Source of the DNA: Flavobacteriaceae bacterium
Lineage (GTDB): Bacteria > Bacteroidota > Bacteroidia > Flavobacteriales > Flavobacteriaceae
Assembly: GCA_014239895.1 (NCBI GenBank)
Contig: JAAZXZ010000154.1
Span: 1 to 6,433, forward strand
Direction of reading: 5' to 3'
Length of the DNA stretch: 6,433 nucleotides
How positions within the stretch are numbered: position 1 is the stretch's first letter; each line of letters begins with the position of its first letter. The translations under genes and the position numbers were made by a program. The notes below the pieces were generated by a model. It ran no database searches. It was not told the DNA's origin and saw nothing but the letters and a program-made list of their open reading frames with translations. This document shows positions 6,133 to 6,433 of the stretch, piece by piece.

Positions 6133-6433
6133 TTATATCCTTTTAAGAACATAGTCTATTAAATTCTCAATTGTTTTATCAGGATTAGTACTATATTCTT
6201 CTAGTTCTCTATTGGCAAGTATTGCATTTAAAGAAATAGCTTTATGACCAAGTAAATTAGACATACCGTATATAATTGCAGTCTCCATTTCAAGGTTTGT
6301 CGCATTATGATTGTCATAATAGATCTTTTTTAATTTGTCAAGGTGATTATTATATGAATTATTCAACCTTATCGATCTTCCTTGTGAACTATAAAAACCA
6401 CTGCAAGTAATAGTAATTCCACTCTTGACATCA
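6133..6433 (-). CDS. Nucleoside (uridine-type) phosphorylase family protein, 3' end only (5' truncated)
   Basis: Ninety-nine C-terminal residues lie in the window; the gene continues beyond base 6433. An in-frame TTG at 6366 could be mistaken for a start, but the frame is open to the window edge and carries conserved sequence upstream of it. Seen: SGITITCSGFYSSQGRSIRL at the start of the fragment, with GFYSSQGR at 6376-6399, and NLEMETAIIYG, whose E-M-E-T (bases 6280-6291) is the ribose-contacting motif of the PNP/UDP phosphorylase family. LLGHKAISLNAILANR and a final amphipathic helix follow. The Q-G-R in GFYSSQGR resembles the uracil-recognition Q-x-R region of uridine phosphorylases, favouring a pyrimidine substrate. 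That is inference: the phosphate-binding N-terminal half is missing. The enzyme family splits nucleosides with phosphate into base and ribose-1-phosphate in salvage. It is convergent with ung, with no intergenic base. Confidence 0.85.
   Translation of the reverse strand, partial: DVKSGITITCSGFYSSQGRSIRLNNSYNNHLDKLKKIYYDNHNATNLEMETAIIYGMSNLLGHKAISLNAILANRELEEYSTNPDKTIENLIDYVLKRI

Noticed and set aside
6121..6150. Possible hairpin GTTCT...AGAAC around the ung/phosphorylase stop codons
   Set aside because: It has only five pairs with a 20-base loop and lies within both coding regions, so it is not a credible terminator.

Overview
The window reads as AT-rich chromosomal DNA from a member of the Bacteroidota, most likely a marine or environmental flavobacterium. 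Start codons lack Shine-Dalgarno sequences and are preceded by A/T-rich leaders, secreted proteins have short signal peptides ending in S-Q or A-Q, there is a Bacteroidota-style lipoprotein, and the protein families resemble flavobacterial versions. The standard genetic code is used. This taxonomic call is inference from style, not from a marker gene. No RNA gene, mobile element, CRISPR array or long repeat was seen, and coding density is very high: the largest gap is 70 bases.

Layout. (1) 1-323, plus strand: the 3' end of a Gfo/Idh/MocA-fold enzyme resembling GH109 glycosidases. (2) 364-4140, minus strand: a run of five genes read right to left. They are a GlcD-type FAD-linked 2-hydroxyacid oxidase, a membrane fatty acid hydroxylase/sterol desaturase family protein, a small unknown lipoprotein, a secreted NTF2-like (DUF4440/SnoaL-type) protein and an outer-membrane beta-barrel protein. 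The gaps are 4, 2, 37 and 38 bases, so the first three are very likely one transcript and the last two probably belong to it. (3) 4141-4210: a 70-base divergent intergenic region that must hold the start signals for both directions. (4) 4211-6132, plus strand: a dicarboxylate/glutamate-type cation symporter translationally coupled by an ATGA overlap to uracil-DNA glycosylase (ung). (5) 6133-6433, minus strand: the 3' end of a uridine/nucleoside phosphorylase-family gene, convergent with ung, the two stop codons touching with no base between them.

How the genes may work together. The minus-strand cluster combines one flavin oxidase, one di-iron membrane oxygenase and three exported proteins (lipoprotein, NTF2-like, beta-barrel). 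An envelope or lipid-related role is possible but is inference only. The transporter-ung pair looks like a compact housekeeping arrangement rather than a pathway. Nothing in the window clearly amounts to a new biological system; the least explained part is the exported-protein half of the minus-strand cluster.
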